DNA from: Candidatus Gaiellasilicea maunaloa
Lineage (GTDB): Bacteria; Actinomycetota; Thermoleophilia; Gaiellales; Gaiellaceae
DNA length: 61,463 nt
Assembly: GCA_024330215.1 (NCBI GenBank)
Contig: JANDLU010000011.1
Coordinates: 1 to 61,463, forward strand
Direction of reading: 5' to 3'
Shown: in pieces, positions 49,640 through 57,800 of the stretch
Position numbering within the stretch: position 1 is the stretch's first letter
Layout: the number at the start of each line of letters is the position of its first letter
Position numbers and translations under genes: made by a program
The notes under the pieces: generated by a model
What the model was told of the DNA's origin: nothing
What the model saw: the letters and a program-made list of their open reading frames with translations, nothing else
Databases searched by the model: none

Positions 49640-50539
49640 GTGGCGCTCGTCGATGTCGTGGTCGTCTCGTACAACAGCACCGACCATCTGCGCGCGTGCA
49701 TCGCACCGCTCGCCGGACTCGAGGACGCGGCCGTGATCGTGGTCGACAACGCCTCGGCAGACGACAGTCTCGACACGATCGCCGACCTGCCGGTGAAGAC
49801 GATCCGACGCCTCACGAACGGCGGCTTCGCAACCGGTTGCAACGCCGGCTGGCGAGCCGGCTCCGCGCCCTTCGTCCTCTTCCTCAATCCCGACGCGACG
49901 ATCGATGAGAGCTCGTTGCACCGCCTCGTCGCAGTGCTCGAGGAGGACGAGCGCATCGGGGCCGTCGCACCGAGAATCGAGCATCCAGATGGCTCGCTCG
50001 TCCACTCGCTGCGGCGATTTCCGCGACTTCGCTCCACGTTCTCGCGTGCGCTCTACCTGCACCGGCTCTGGCCTCGGTCGACGTGGACCGACGAGCTCGT
50101 CCGCGACGAGAGCAGCTACCGTGTTCCTTCCGAGCCGGAGTGGGTCTCCGGCGCCTGCCTCATGGCGCGACGCTCCGCTCTCGAGCAGATCGGCGGCTGG
50201 GACGAGGGCTTCTTCTTCTACAGCGAGGACATCGATCTCTGCCGGCGGCTCTGGGCAGCGGGCCTGCGGATCCGGTTCGAGCCCGCCGCGATCGCGCTCC
50301 ACGCGGGCGGCGCGTCCGCGCCCCGCTCGGCGATGCTGCCGCTCCTGACGGAGAGCCGACTTCGCTACGCGGACAAGCACGGCTCACGAGCATCTGCGAC
50401 GCTTGCTCGAGTCGGCCTCGCTCTCGGCTCGTTGACTCGCGTCGTGCTCTCGCGCGGCGGCGTCGCAACGCGCCGAGGGCATGCCCGGGCGCTCGCCCGG
50501 GCTCTGTCGCGTGCGCCCGCCGAGCGCCGGTCGAGCTGA
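49640..50539 (+). CDS. Glycosyltransferase family 2 (rhamnosyltransferase-like)
   Basis: 299-residue GT-A enzyme. VDVVVVSYNSTDHLRACIAPL, VIVVDNASADDS, PFVLFLNPDATIDES (NPDA metal motif), APRIEHPDGS and GFFFYSEDIDLCRRLW match the WbbL-like family that transfers rhamnose or similar sugars. The GTG start lies 4 nt after the pseudogene stop and the stop overlaps the next gene (ATG 50539), so the two GT2 genes are translated together. The promoter for this pair may be the one upstream of the pseudogene. Confidence 0.9.
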   Translation: MALVDVVVVSYNSTDHLRACIAPLAGLEDAAVIVVDNASADDSLDTIADLPVKTIRRLTNGGFATGCNAGWRAGSAPFVLFLNPDATIDESSLHRLVAVLEEDERIGAVAPRIEHPDGSLVHSLRRFPRLRSTFSRALYLHRLWPRSTWTDELVRDESSYRVPSEPEWVSGACLMARRSALEQIGGWDEGFFFYSEDIDLCRRLWAAGLRIRFEPAAIALHAGGASAPRSAMLPLLTESRLRYADKHGSRASATLARVGLALGSLTRVVLSRGGVATRRGHARALARALSRAPAERRSS

Positions 50540-51417
50540 TGGAGTACGCGGCCATTACGCCCGTCCGGAACGAGGCCGACAACCTTCCTCGGCTTGCAGC
50601 GTCGATGGTCGCGCAATCTGCACGGCCGCTGACCTGGTTGGTCGTCGACAACGGCTCGACCGACGAGACGCCGGCGTTCGCCGCCGAGCTCGAGGCTGCC
50701 AACGACTGGATTCGGGTGCTCCGGGTGCCGGGCGAGGCGGCGGCCGTTCGCGGCGCGCCGATCGTGCGCGCCTTCAACGCAGGTCTCGAGGCGATCGGCG
50801 GCGAGCTGCCGGACATCGTGGTCAAGCTCGATGCGGACGTCTCGTTCGAACCCGACCACTTCGAGCGGCTCCTCGCAGCATTCGCCGAGGATCCTTCGCT
50901 CGGCCTGGCAGGCAGCATGTGCTGGGAAGAGCAGCGCGGCAAGTGGCGCCCGCAATTCACGACCCGCTCGCACGTTCGCGGCGCAGTCCGCTGCTATCGC
51001 AGGGCCTGCCTCGAAGATGTGCTTCCGCTCGAGGAGGGGATGGGCTGGGACGGCATCGACGAGCTCAAAGCTGCCGTCAGGGGCTGGCGCACGGCGACCA
51101 TCTCGGACGTGCCCTTCTTGCACCATCGCAGCTTGGGGGAGCGAGAACGGCGCCTCTCGAAATGGACACGCCAGGGTGAGATGGCGCACTACATGGGCTA
51201 CCGCCCGTCCTACCTCGTCCTCCGGGCCCTGTTCCGCGCGCGTCGAGATCCCGCGGCGGTTGCGATGGTATGGGGCTATGCGGGCTCGGCGCTCGCGCGC
51301 CGACCACAGTATTCCGATCCTGTCGTCCGCGAGCATCTCCGGCTCGAGCAGTCGCTGAGCCGTCTGCGAGTGCGCGTGCGTGAGGCGATCGGCCGCGCCT
51401 CGACTGTGGACGATTAG
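50539..51417 (+). CDS. Glycosyltransferase family 2 protein
   Basis: 292-residue GT-A enzyme. YAAITPVRNEADNLPRLAAS, LVVDNGSTDETPAF, VVKLDADVSFEPDHF (LDAD metal motif) and WDGIDELKAAVRGWRTA are family blocks. It lacks transmembrane helices. It shares its stop region with the convergent Wzy gene (TTAG overlap). Probable role: one step in building the repeat unit. Confidence 0.88.
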   Translation: MEYAAITPVRNEADNLPRLAASMVAQSARPLTWLVVDNGSTDETPAFAAELEAANDWIRVLRVPGEAAAVRGAPIVRAFNAGLEAIGGELPDIVVKLDADVSFEPDHFERLLAAFAEDPSLGLAGSMCWEEQRGKWRPQFTTRSHVRGAVRCYRRACLEDVLPLEEGMGWDGIDELKAAVRGWRTATISDVPFLHHRSLGERERRLSKWTRQGEMAHYMGYRPSYLVLRALFRARRDPAAVAMVWGYAGSALARRPQYSDPVVREHLRLEQSLSRLRVRVREAIGRASTVDD

Positions 51418-52937
51418 CGTTCCAGCGGAACGAGCGGTTGCGGCGTGTCTACACGACCCTCGCCCCACTGCTGTCCGCGTGCAGCCGGCCACGGGCCGCG
51501 GTACGCCAGCGTGCTCGCCCCGAGCGCGACCAGCAGGAACAGAACGAAGGTGGCCTGGATAAAGGAGAACATGTCGTACGTGAACATCCCGACGGCCGCA
51601 GCCGCGATCGAGGAGGCGAACGCCGTCAGCAGCCAGCCACGGGGCGAATCGTCGGACCTGGCCTCTCTGCCTGCGCGCCTGAGGAAGCGCCCGTAGAGCC
51701 AGACCCAGGCGAAGAGTCCCATCAGACCGGTCTCGACGGTGGTGCCAAGCCACTGGTTGTCGAGGATACGAGCGTTCGTGCGCGGACCCGTGGGGCTCTG
51801 CGCCACGATCCGCGTCCCATAACCGAGGCCGAACGCCGGCTGGTCGCCGATTGCGTCGAATTGCGGCCCCAGCCGCCTCCCCGAGATCCGACCGCCGTAC
51901 TCCGTCTGGTCGGCGATGAGACCCTGGGGCGGAAAGAATGCCTGCCGGATCCCTCCGATCACCCCGGGGAGTCCGAGATGGACGGCGACCGCGAGGGGCA
52001 GCAGCAACGGTAGCACCCGCTTGACCGTCCGAGGTCTGAGCCAGACGAAGACGACGACGACCGTGGCCAGCATCGTGATGCTGGTTCGCGAGACGGTGGC
52101 AAGGGCGCCGAGTCCGATCAGGACAGCCGCAACGGCCCAGATCCACCGCCGCGTGTAATGGGCGAGGTAGAGCGCAAGCGGAACCATCATCACGAACATC
52201 CCCGCCAAGGCGATCGGGTGCTGCGCCGATGCATAGGTCCGCAGGCGACCGGCGCGTGCGATCCCCTCGTCGCCGAGGGCGCCTTTGAACTCCAGCAGGG
52301 GCACGACGCCCTGGAGCTGATTGAAGATGTTGTAGTTCGTCCTGCGCTCCACGATCGCGAACAGCGCGACGACCGCCGTTCCCAGCACGAGCGTCCTCAC
52401 GACGTTGTGGACGGCATCCGGATCCCGGATCACGCTGACGACGAAATAGAGCACGAGATAGAAGCTGGCCAGGAACAGCAGCTCTTTCGTGACATTGGTC
52501 GCCAGGTCGAGCGTTGTGATCCGATCGAAATTGGTGAGGATCGAGCCGAGCACCGCCAGCCCGAACAGAAGAAGCGGCCCTTCGAACCCGCTCCGGCGGA
52601 TCGTTACCCGCGGATCGATCAGAAGCGAGGAGAGCCACACCGCGACGACTCCTGCGACCGCGATCCGGTATGGCTCGAGATCGAACGGAAGCGAGACATC
52701 CGCGAACTCGTACCGTTTGATCGGGATGAAGAGAATTACGAGCCCGATCGCACCGATGAGCGCATGCCAGCGTGTGAGTGCGCGGTGCCCGACCGCGAGG
52801 AGCGACACGACGATGAGGAGAGCGGCCAGAGGCCTGGCTGCTGTGCCGAGCACGACGGCAGCAGCGAGGAAGCACACACTCGCCGCGATCGAGACGAGCG
52901 GGGCTCTGCTCGGACTTGGCTCGTACGCGCTCGACAA
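51414..52937 (-). CDS. O-antigen ligase / Wzy-type polymerase
   Basis: 507-residue membrane protein with about 12 transmembrane helices and one large extracytoplasmic loop (about 310-400, RRLGPQFDAIGDQPAFGLGY, TNARILDNQWLGTTVETG) whose pattern G-G-x-x-NQ-L is typical of the O-antigen ligase/Wzy superfamily. It would polymerise lipid-linked repeat units on the outer face of the membrane or ligate the polymer to an acceptor. It follows the Wzz-like gene by 7 nt, giving the usual Wzz/Wzy pair. Confidence 0.86.
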   Translation of the reverse strand: MSSAYEPSPSRAPLVSIAASVCFLAAAVVLGTAARPLAALLIVVSLLAVGHRALTRWHALIGAIGLVILFIPIKRYEFADVSLPFDLEPYRIAVAGVVAVWLSSLLIDPRVTIRRSGFEGPLLLFGLAVLGSILTNFDRITTLDLATNVTKELLFLASFYLVLYFVVSVIRDPDAVHNVVRTLVLGTAVVALFAIVERRTNYNIFNQLQGVVPLLEFKGALGDEGIARAGRLRTYASAQHPIALAGMFVMMVPLALYLAHYTRRWIWAVAAVLIGLGALATVSRTSITMLATVVVVFVWLRPRTVKRVLPLLLPLAVAVHLGLPGVIGGIRQAFFPPQGLIADQTEYGGRISGRRLGPQFDAIGDQPAFGLGYGTRIVAQSPTGPRTNARILDNQWLGTTVETGLMGLFAWVWLYGRFLRRAGREARSDDSPRGWLLTAFASSIAAAAVGMFTYDMFSFIQATFVLFLLVALGASTLAYRGPWPAARGQQWGEGRVDTPQPLVPLER

Positions 52938-52944
52938 GACGTGG

Positions 52945-53703
52945 TCAGGCAGAGCGTCGCACGTCGGCCAGCGGCGTGCGTTCGTTCGCGACGGCGCGTC
53001 CGGTCGGTCGCATGTTCTCGAGCACGAAGACCAGCGCGATGGCTGCGAAGACGACGGCCAGGAAGACCACGAACGGGAGGGTCTTCTTGCGCGGGACGAT
53101 GAGCAGCGCGGGCTGAGGCTCGTTGATCGTCTCGGCCAGCACGCGTTCGTTCTGGCGGATTCCGGCCTGCACCTGCTCGGACCTGAGGTACCGCAGGAAC
53201 GCGTCCTTCCCTCGATCGGCGGTCTCCTCGGCGGCCTTGGGCGTGGAGCCTTTGCCGAACAGAGCCAGCATCGGCAGCGGCGCTTCCCGGCGGTAGGTCG
53301 TATCGGCCGCCGGAATGACGCTGAAGTCTCCCGTGAGGGCGCCGCGGCCGTCGTTGCGCATCAGCTCTCCGACCTCGTCGCTCTGAGCGAGCTTGGCGTA
53401 GAGGCTCGCCAGGGCCGTATAGGCGTCGGGGCGATTCTGAGCGTTCTGGAGAACGACCTCGCCCCCGATCACCACCGGTACGACATCGAGGTTCCTGCGC
53501 CCGGCGGGGAACCCGGGCTCGGTGAGAAAGAGGGTCGCCTGGCTCTGCCAGACCTCCTCTGCGCGCGGCGTCAGCTTGGGCGAGCTTCCGGTGAAGCTCA
53601 CGTTGTAATACGACAGCAGCGCGAGCGCGAAGGCGACGACGATCCCGAGGAACAGAAGGAACCAGAAGCGGAGGATGACCCGGCTGTAGAGACGGAGGTC
53701 CAT
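52945..53703 (-). CDS. Wzz-like chain-length determinant protein
   Basis: 252-residue membrane protein with one transmembrane helix at each end (about residues 11-31, FWFLLFLGIVVAFALALLSY, and 208-228, TLPFVVFLAVVFAAIALVFV) and an extracytoplasmic coiled region between. This is the layout of Wzz/CapA-type polymer length regulators. The charged tail after the second helix is short and has no kinase motifs. ATG 53703 lies 2 nt after the LuxR stop and it is followed by the Wzy gene. Confidence 0.82.
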   Translation of the reverse strand: MDLRLYSRVILRFWFLLFLGIVVAFALALLSYYNVSFTGSSPKLTPRAEEVWQSQATLFLTEPGFPAGRRNLDVVPVVIGGEVVLQNAQNRPDAYTALASLYAKLAQSDEVGELMRNDGRGALTGDFSVIPAADTTYRREAPLPMLALFGKGSTPKAAEETADRGKDAFLRYLRSEQVQAGIRQNERVLAETINEPQPALLIVPRKKTLPFVVFLAVVFAAIALVFVLENMRPTGRAVANERTPLADVRRSA

Positions 53704-53705
53704 GT

Positions 53706-53930
53706 TCAGCGCATGGCTTTCACATAGCGAGTGGCGGCGTCGGTGCGGTTCGCGGCGCCCAGCTTGCGGTAGATGTGGGCCAGATGGAACTTGACGGCGT
53801 GGGTGCTGACTGACAGCTCGACCGCGACCTCGGCGTTCGTCAGACCACGAGCGGCGCGCTCGAGGATCTGTTGCTCACGGGGAGAGAGCATCGCAAGAAG
53901 GTCGGCTTCCTCGTCGTCGCGGGCGATCAT
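53706..53930 (-). CDS. Small LuxR-type HTH regulator
   Basis: 74-residue protein made almost only of a LuxR DNA-binding domain: MLSPREQQILERAARGLTNA, then EVAVELSVSTHAVKFHLAHI, then YRKLGAANRTDAATRYV. No sensor domain is present. ATG 53930 is chosen because TACGAT lies 7 nt upstream; a longer reading to 54062 would run over the promoter and antisense to the next gene. It leads the Wzz-Wzy operon, so it is a likely local regulator of EPS polymerisation. Confidence 0.78.
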   Translation of the reverse strand: MIARDDEEADLLAMLSPREQQILERAARGLTNAEVAVELSVSTHAVKFHLAHIYRKLGAANRTDAATRYVKAMR

Positions 53931-53937
53931 GTGTCGG

Positions 53938-53943
53938 ATCGTA
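53938..53943 (-). promoter_or_regulatory. -10-like box of the small LuxR / Wzz / Wzy operon
   Basis: TACGAT on the minus strand, 7 nt before ATG 53930; same hexamer and spacing as at 38664. No ribosome site between. Confidence 0.45.
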
Positions 53944-54061
53944 TGGGGACTTTCCGGAAATACCAACCGCCATCCGGCGGGCGTTTCGCTCCGCCAGGCC
54001 CTAGCCGATCGGCTAGGTGAGCCCACGGACCGAGAGACGAGGAATACCATGGCCGAACACA

Positions 54062-54930
54062 ATGGCTGGGTCGACTGAGAGACTTGGCACGGCAGGAACG
54101 GCGTCGGCGGTGCGGTGTCCGCTGTGCTCGAGCGACTCCACTCGATGTGCGTATCCCGAGCTCGAGCTGCTCGCGCGTTGCGATGCTTGTGGTCTCGTCT
54201 GGCGTCGAGAGCCGCCTGGTGCGGAGCGCTACGAGGGCGCCTTCTTCGGCGACGGCGGGTACTACGCGTCGTACCTTGCCCGCGCGGGGCAGTGGCGGCA
54301 CGAGGCGCGCTTGCGCTCCGCTGGCTCCTCGAGTCGGGCCTGCCGCCGCGTCTCCTGGAGATCGGTTGCGCCGGTGGCTTCTTCCTCGATGCCGCGCGCG
54401 AGGCCGGGATCGACGTTCAGGGAGTCGAGCCGTCCCGCGACGGCTCGAGCTTCGCGCGCGACGAGCTGGGTCTGCCGGTGTTGACCGGCTCATTCGAAGA
54501 CGCCGGCGTCTCGGGCCCGTTCGACGCCGTGTGCGCGTTCCACGTGCTGGAGCATGTACCGGACGTCCGTGGTTTCCTGGCGCAAGCGCGAGCACTCCTG
54601 GTACCGGGTGGCATTCTGGCGCTCGAGGTGCCGAACATCGGCTCCGCGCGGGCACGCAGGGACGGCGATCGCTGGTTCAACCTCGTTCCGGAGTTCCACT
54701 GCTGGCACTTCTCGCCGACCACGTTGCGGCGATTCGTGGAGGAAGCTGGGTTCGAGGTCGACCGCGTCGATACAGCCTTGCCGCGCCACTACCTCCGAGC
54801 ACGGCGTCTCCTGACGCCCCCGGGTGCTCGTGCGCTCCTTGCCGATCTCCGCGCCTGGCCGGCACCGCGGCGGACCCACGGCGAAGCCGGGGACTACCTA
54901 CGCCTCGTCGCACACGCCGGTGGCTCATAG
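54062..54930 (+). pseudogene. Frameshifted zinc-ribbon SAM-dependent methyltransferase
   Basis: Class I methyltransferase of the zinc-ribbon-led type. The first frame encodes a four-Cys ribbon (VRCPLCSSDSTR, ARCDACGLVWRRE) and YYASYLARAGQWRHEARLR. The frame then changes at about 54300-54320, and the methyltransferase core continues as LRWLLESGLPPRLLEIGCAG, PFDAVCAFHVLEHV and RALLVPGGILALEVPNIG. A single indel explains this; it may be a real mutation or an assembly error, since both halves remain well conserved. The start is ATG 54062 (GTG 54110 is an alternative). If intact it would methylate a sugar in the EPS. It is convergent with the second flippase gene. Confidence 0.7.
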
Positions 54931-56412
54931 GTCAAGCGGCGGCTCAGCGACTGGATCGCTGCGCCGAACGATCGCGGCAACGTCCTCCCACTCCGGTCGG
55001 AACAGCAGCCTCAGGACTGCACCACCGACGCCGAGTGCTGTGAGGCAGAGCAGGACGATCATCACCGGGTCGGGCAGCTCCAGCTCGTCGAGGGCTCCGC
55101 GGAGCAGCGTCAGCGCAACGAGCACGGCGGCCCCCGTTGCGATTCCCGCGCTGACGTCGAGCCAGACGTGGCGAAACGAGAGTCCGAGGTAGCGACGCAG
55201 CAGGAATCCCTGCACGCCGGCCGCGTTCGCGAGGCCGAAGGTCGCCACGCCGATCGCCAAGACTGTGATCCCGTGAGGGGCGAGGATCAGCACGAGCAGC
55301 GCGTAGAGCACTAGCTGAACGAGGTTCCAGGCCATCAGGACACCTGGACGCCCGATCGCAACCATGAGTGGGCCGCTCCCGGTCATTACTGCGTCCGCCA
55401 TCCCGGCGACGGCGAGGATCTGAGCGGGGAGCACCGTCGGCTCCCAGGTCGCGCCGAAGAGCCAAGGCACGAGCACGGGTGCCACGCCTATGAACAACGC
55501 GAGCAACGGGATGAGCACGGTTGCGTGCGTGCGGACGATCCGCATGCGCATCCGGCGCAGTTCTTCCGGCCCGTCCGCACGCGAGTACAGCGGCAGTGAG
55601 ATCCGCAGCATCACTCGGCTGATCTTGCTCTGGTAACCGACCCCGAGCTGGAACGCCCGCCAGTAGAAGCCCACTTGTGCGGGGTTTGCCTGCGCCCCCA
55701 GGATCGCGTAGTCCACGTTTCGATAGCCGAGGTAGGCGAGCGACGATCCTGCCACCGGAGCAGCGAACCGGCAGATGTCCCAGACCTCCCGCCGAGCCGG
55801 AATCGGCAACCCCGGCGGTGCCGACAGGAGCGACAGGATGCCCGTACACCCCAGCGTTGTCAGCGCACCGGCCACGAGCGCGGCGCCGTCCAGGCCGGCG
55901 AGCGCTGACCCGAGCGACACTCCGACGCCGGCGATGACTGCGACCCCTTCGATCAGCGCTTGACGGCGAAACCGGAGTTCGCGCTGCAAGAGCGCCTGTG
56001 AGGCGGCCCCGACCCCTACCAGTAGCCAGGCGAGGCTCGCGAGCACGATCAGCTCTCCGGTCTCGTCGCCGAAGATCGCAGGCGCAGCGAAGTTGCCGAA
56101 CCCGGCCGTCAGTCCGACCATGATCGTGCTGCCTACAAGCGCAAGGAAGGCGGCGCTCGCAATGTGCCGCTGGTGCAACTCTCGGCGTTGGACGAGTGGG
56201 GCGACGAGTCCAGCGGTTCCGAGGACGGCAGCGAGCGCGACTACGATCAGCGCGATTGCCGCGCGACCGAAGTCTGCCGGAGGGATCAGGCGCGCCAGCA
56301 CGACGGCCGCCGCCAGGGTCGACGCCTCCGCAACGAGTCGGGCGAGCGCCGTCCAGCGGGCACCGGAGAGTGCGACCTGGCGCAGGCTGGGCGTTGGCGG
56401 CACGAGCTTCAA
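54925..56412 (-). CDS. Second oligosaccharide flippase (Wzx/MOP family)
   Basis: 495-residue membrane protein with 12-14 helices. RQVALSGARWTALARLVAEA at the N-terminus, RLIPPADFGRAAIALIVVAL and the central RFAAPVAGSSLAYLGYRNVD block fit Wzx-type translocases of the WzxC/AmsL type. Start TTG 56412 overlaps the GT4 stop; GTG 56403 is an alternative. Its presence beside a separate GT4 suggests that a second oligosaccharide is flipped, or that this part of the locus came from another EPS cluster. Confidence 0.85.
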   Translation of the reverse strand: MKLVPPTPSLRQVALSGARWTALARLVAEASTLAAAVVLARLIPPADFGRAAIALIVVALAAVLGTAGLVAPLVQRRELHQRHIASAAFLALVGSTIMVGLTAGFGNFAAPAIFGDETGELIVLASLAWLLVGVGAASQALLQRELRFRRQALIEGVAVIAGVGVSLGSALAGLDGAALVAGALTTLGCTGILSLLSAPPGLPIPARREVWDICRFAAPVAGSSLAYLGYRNVDYAILGAQANPAQVGFYWRAFQLGVGYQSKISRVMLRISLPLYSRADGPEELRRMRMRIVRTHATVLIPLLALFIGVAPVLVPWLFGATWEPTVLPAQILAVAGMADAVMTGSGPLMVAIGRPGVLMAWNLVQLVLYALLVLILAPHGITVLAIGVATFGLANAAGVQGFLLRRYLGLSFRHVWLDVSAGIATGAAVLVALTLLRGALDELELPDPVMIVLLCLTALGVGGAVLRLLFRPEWEDVAAIVRRSDPVAEPPLDL

Positions 56413-57746
56413 CGCGAGCTGCTCGGCACCACACGCCGCTGCGAGCCGATGTGATCGGCCATCACGGTATCGAAGAGCCGAGCGAGGTCAACCGCGAGGG
56501 CGCCTCGCTCGAGGCGCTCGAGCAGTGCCTCCGTCGCGGTTGCGCCCTCCGGCGGCGAAAGCATCACATCGCGAACAGCCGCGGCCATGCAGTCGATCGC
56601 CGCCGGTCTGCAGAGCCAGACGTTCGGAAGGGCGGCGAGGAGATCACGAGCATCTCCGTCCGGAAGCGCACCGAGGATCGGTCGTCCTGAGGCGAGATAC
56701 TCGTATGTCTTGCCCATCACCGTTCGTGCGCGGACACCTTCCGGGAGATCGTGCATCGGCAGGAAGATCAGATCGGCTGACCGCATGAGGTCGACGGCTT
56801 CCGGATGGGGCAGATAGCCGCGATGAACGACGTGCGCCGAGGCGGCGTCGTTCTCGCCCGCAGGCGCCGCCCCGGCGACGTGCAGCTCGACGCGCCCCGC
56901 CAGCTCGGGCTCGCTCTCGTCAAGCCGAGTTAGAGCCTCGGCGAGCAACGCATGAGAGCGTGCGAGGCGGCCGATCCCCGGCGAGGCGCCGCCGAGCGAC
57001 CTGCGCACGAGTTGCAGACGCCGGTGACGCAGCCCGGCTCGGACGTGCGAGTAGCCGGCATAGACGATCCGGAAAGCATCGTCGTCTCGACGAGGGGCCG
57101 GCCGAGCAAAATCGTCTCGATCCCAGCCGTTCGGGATCACGGCCAGGTGGCGGCCTGCAAGCTCGGGGAACGCGGCCAGCAGTGCGCTGCCGGCTTCCTT
57201 CGTGTTCATAACGATCGCGTGCGCGCTGCTCAGGGCCGACCTCATGCGCCTTCGCTCGAGCCGTCGATGGAGCGCGCTGGGATAGGTAGCCCATTCGTCC
57301 AGAGCCCAGGGATCGCGCAGATCGGCCACCCAGGGGAGTCCGGATTCTTCCGCGAGTCGGGCCGCAACCGGGGCTGAGCCAAACGGCGAAAGCGAGGCAT
57401 AGATGAGATCGACGTCGCCGATCGCGCTGCGCGCAGCCTCGAGCGCTTCACGCCGCCACCACGCGTCCAGGCGGCTCGGTCGCCCGAGCAGTCGGCGAAG
57501 ACGTGCGTTCGGATCGCGGCCGGCCGGGGGAGAGGCGTCGATGCGGATCACGGTCGTCGAGGGCGGTACGTCCGCGAAAAGCGTCGTATCGGGAGGAGAC
57601 CAGTCCACTGACGCTCTCTCAGGGCCTGTCACGACGACGGCCTCGTAGCCACGGTCGGGGAGGTGCTTGAGGAATTTGACGGTACGCTGGACCCCGGCAC
57701 CCCCGAGGGGCGGGAAGTAGTACGCGAGCACCAGGACCCGCTTCAC
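56409..57746 (-). CDS. Glycosyltransferase family 4-like protein
   Basis: 445-residue GT-B enzyme. VLVLAYYFPPLGGAGVQRTV is the typical N-terminus of the GT4 group found with EPS flippases; PWVADLRDPWALDEWATYPS, HAIVMNTKEAG, VIPNGWDRDDF and KTYEYLASGRPILGALP follow in order. GTG 57746 is 54 nt from the divergent beta-helix gene start, so the promoters of both share this short gap. Confidence 0.87.
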   Translation of the reverse strand: MKRVLVLAYYFPPLGGAGVQRTVKFLKHLPDRGYEAVVVTGPERASVDWSPPDTTLFADVPPSTTVIRIDASPPAGRDPNARLRRLLGRPSRLDAWWRREALEAARSAIGDVDLIYASLSPFGSAPVAARLAEESGLPWVADLRDPWALDEWATYPSALHRRLERRRMRSALSSAHAIVMNTKEAGSALLAAFPELAGRHLAVIPNGWDRDDFARPAPRRDDDAFRIVYAGYSHVRAGLRHRRLQLVRRSLGGASPGIGRLARSHALLAEALTRLDESEPELAGRVELHVAGAAPAGENDAASAHVVHRGYLPHPEAVDLMRSADLIFLPMHDLPEGVRARTVMGKTYEYLASGRPILGALPDGDARDLLAALPNVWLCRPAAIDCMAAAVRDVMLSPPEGATATEALLERLERGALAVDLARLFDTVMADHIGSQRRVVPSSSR

Positions 57747-57800
57747 GACAGCTCGCCCTGCGAGGAGGCCACGGTTGTACCCTACGGAAGGAACCTGCCG

